Shown: one piece after another, positions 63,641 to 64,000 of the stretch
Layout of the letters: each line of letters begins with the position of its first letter
Position numbering within the stretch: position 1 is the first letter of the stretch
Source: Diphasiastrum complanatum
Lineage: Eukaryota > Streptophyta > Lycopodiopsida > Lycopodiales > Lycopodiaceae
Length of the DNA stretch: 64,000 nucleotides
Direction: 5' to 3'
NCBI GenBank assembly: GCA_029204225.1
Contig: CM055095.1
Coordinates: forward strand, 38,806,141-38,870,140
The notes under the pieces: model-generated
What the model was told of the DNA's origin: nothing
The model's database searches: none
Seen by the model: only the letters and a program-made list of their open reading frames with translations
Made by a program: the position numbers and the translations under genes

Positions 63641-64000
63641 GTAGCGGACGAAACCGTATGCCCTACAAAGCCTATTTCTGTATGTAAGTTTATTCTAGAC
63701 TTGTTCACTTGTTCTAGACTTATCTTACTTCAATTGTATCTGTTAAGAACATTATGAAGATACCTTTGTTGAGTGATGTAAATCAGTCGATTTGCTCTGT
63801 CTCAGTGGATTTGAATTCCAAGATAGAAGTGAGCTTTTGATTATGAGAACAACATCTGTTTTGAATCCTTGACCATATTGGCATTGTTGCTAAAGAGCAA
63901 CGTATCATCAACATACAAGGTGATGATAATGAAGGATTGCAGCACTGATTTTGAATAAACATTGCAATCAGTAGTGCTTGGTTTAAATCCTTATTCAATG
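63641..64000 (-). pseudogene. Copia reverse transcriptase fragment at the window edge
   Basis: The minus strand reads FIIITLYVDDTLLFSNN, a copia RT active site (YVDD, near 63905-63916), then ANMVKDSKQML and, after a frameshift, AHFYLGIQI. It continues past the right end of the window, so its extent is unknown. Confidence 0.75.

Overview
The window looks like intergenic DNA from a large, repeat-rich land plant genome. It has A+T-rich sequence, spliced genes with GT-AG introns, plant-type Ty1/copia and Ty3/gypsy retrotransposons, a CACTA-like DNA transposon, a hAT-type MITE and one fragment of a plant 2-oxoglutarate dioxygenase gene. Nothing in it is prokaryotic and I found no tRNA, rRNA or CRISPR array. 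The species cannot be read from the sequence. All comparisons below were made by eye on the given bases.

Layout. 1-3.6 kb is anonymous repeat DNA with a copia primer-binding site. 3.6-4.6 kb is a copia RT/RNase H fragment. 4.6-16.3 kb holds head-to-tail, mostly minus-strand copies of one Ty3/gypsy family ('gypsy-1') that appear to share LTRs, meeting a plus-strand copy at an inverted junction near 14.2 kb. 17.1-23.5 kb is a complete, young copia element (copia-1): 655-bp LTRs that look identical, CATTT target duplication and one 1304-codon gag-pol ORF whose integrase lacks the second catalytic aspartate. 23.5-26.8 kb is a decayed minus-strand copia with a candidate LTR. 27.1-28.1 kb is a gypsy-1 3' end. 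28.1-32.1 kb is a decayed minus-strand copia (E), which copia G (LTR, gag and protease only) appears to interrupt at 32.1-34.15 kb. 34.2-38.9 kb is a second gypsy family (J) with two directly joined LTR copies, a tRNA-Asp-type PBS, a minisatellite leader and a broken gag.

38.9-42.4 kb is anonymous repeat DNA with small tandem duplications. 42.4-43.7 kb has two exons of a 2OG-Fe(II) dioxygenase, the only non-transposon gene, with no visible last exon; a 153-bp hAT-type MITE lies just downstream. 44.3-45.25 kb is a 500-bp tandem duplication whose second copy was split by copia F (45253-51411, minus strand, 682-bp LTRs, GCATG target duplication). Copia F is complete in structure but has a gag frameshift and a protease Asp-to-Glu change. 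52.1-55.2 kb is a decayed CACTA-like transposon with a TNP2-type reading frame and a Ptta/En/Spm-type reading frame placed head to head. 55.2-57.2 kb contains copia scraps and tandem repeats. 57.5-63.5 kb carries two minus-strand copies of a third gypsy family (L); L2 is inserted inside the protease of L1 and carries an unusual coiled-coil reading frame after gag. The window ends in a copia RT fragment.

The main story is nested and recombined retrotransposons of different ages. The most unusual items are the young copia-1 with a catalytically incomplete integrase, a 14-bp G-box palindrome shared by the LTRs of three copia elements, the LTR-sharing gypsy-1 array, the minisatellite leader of gypsy J and the coiled-coil extension in gypsy L2.
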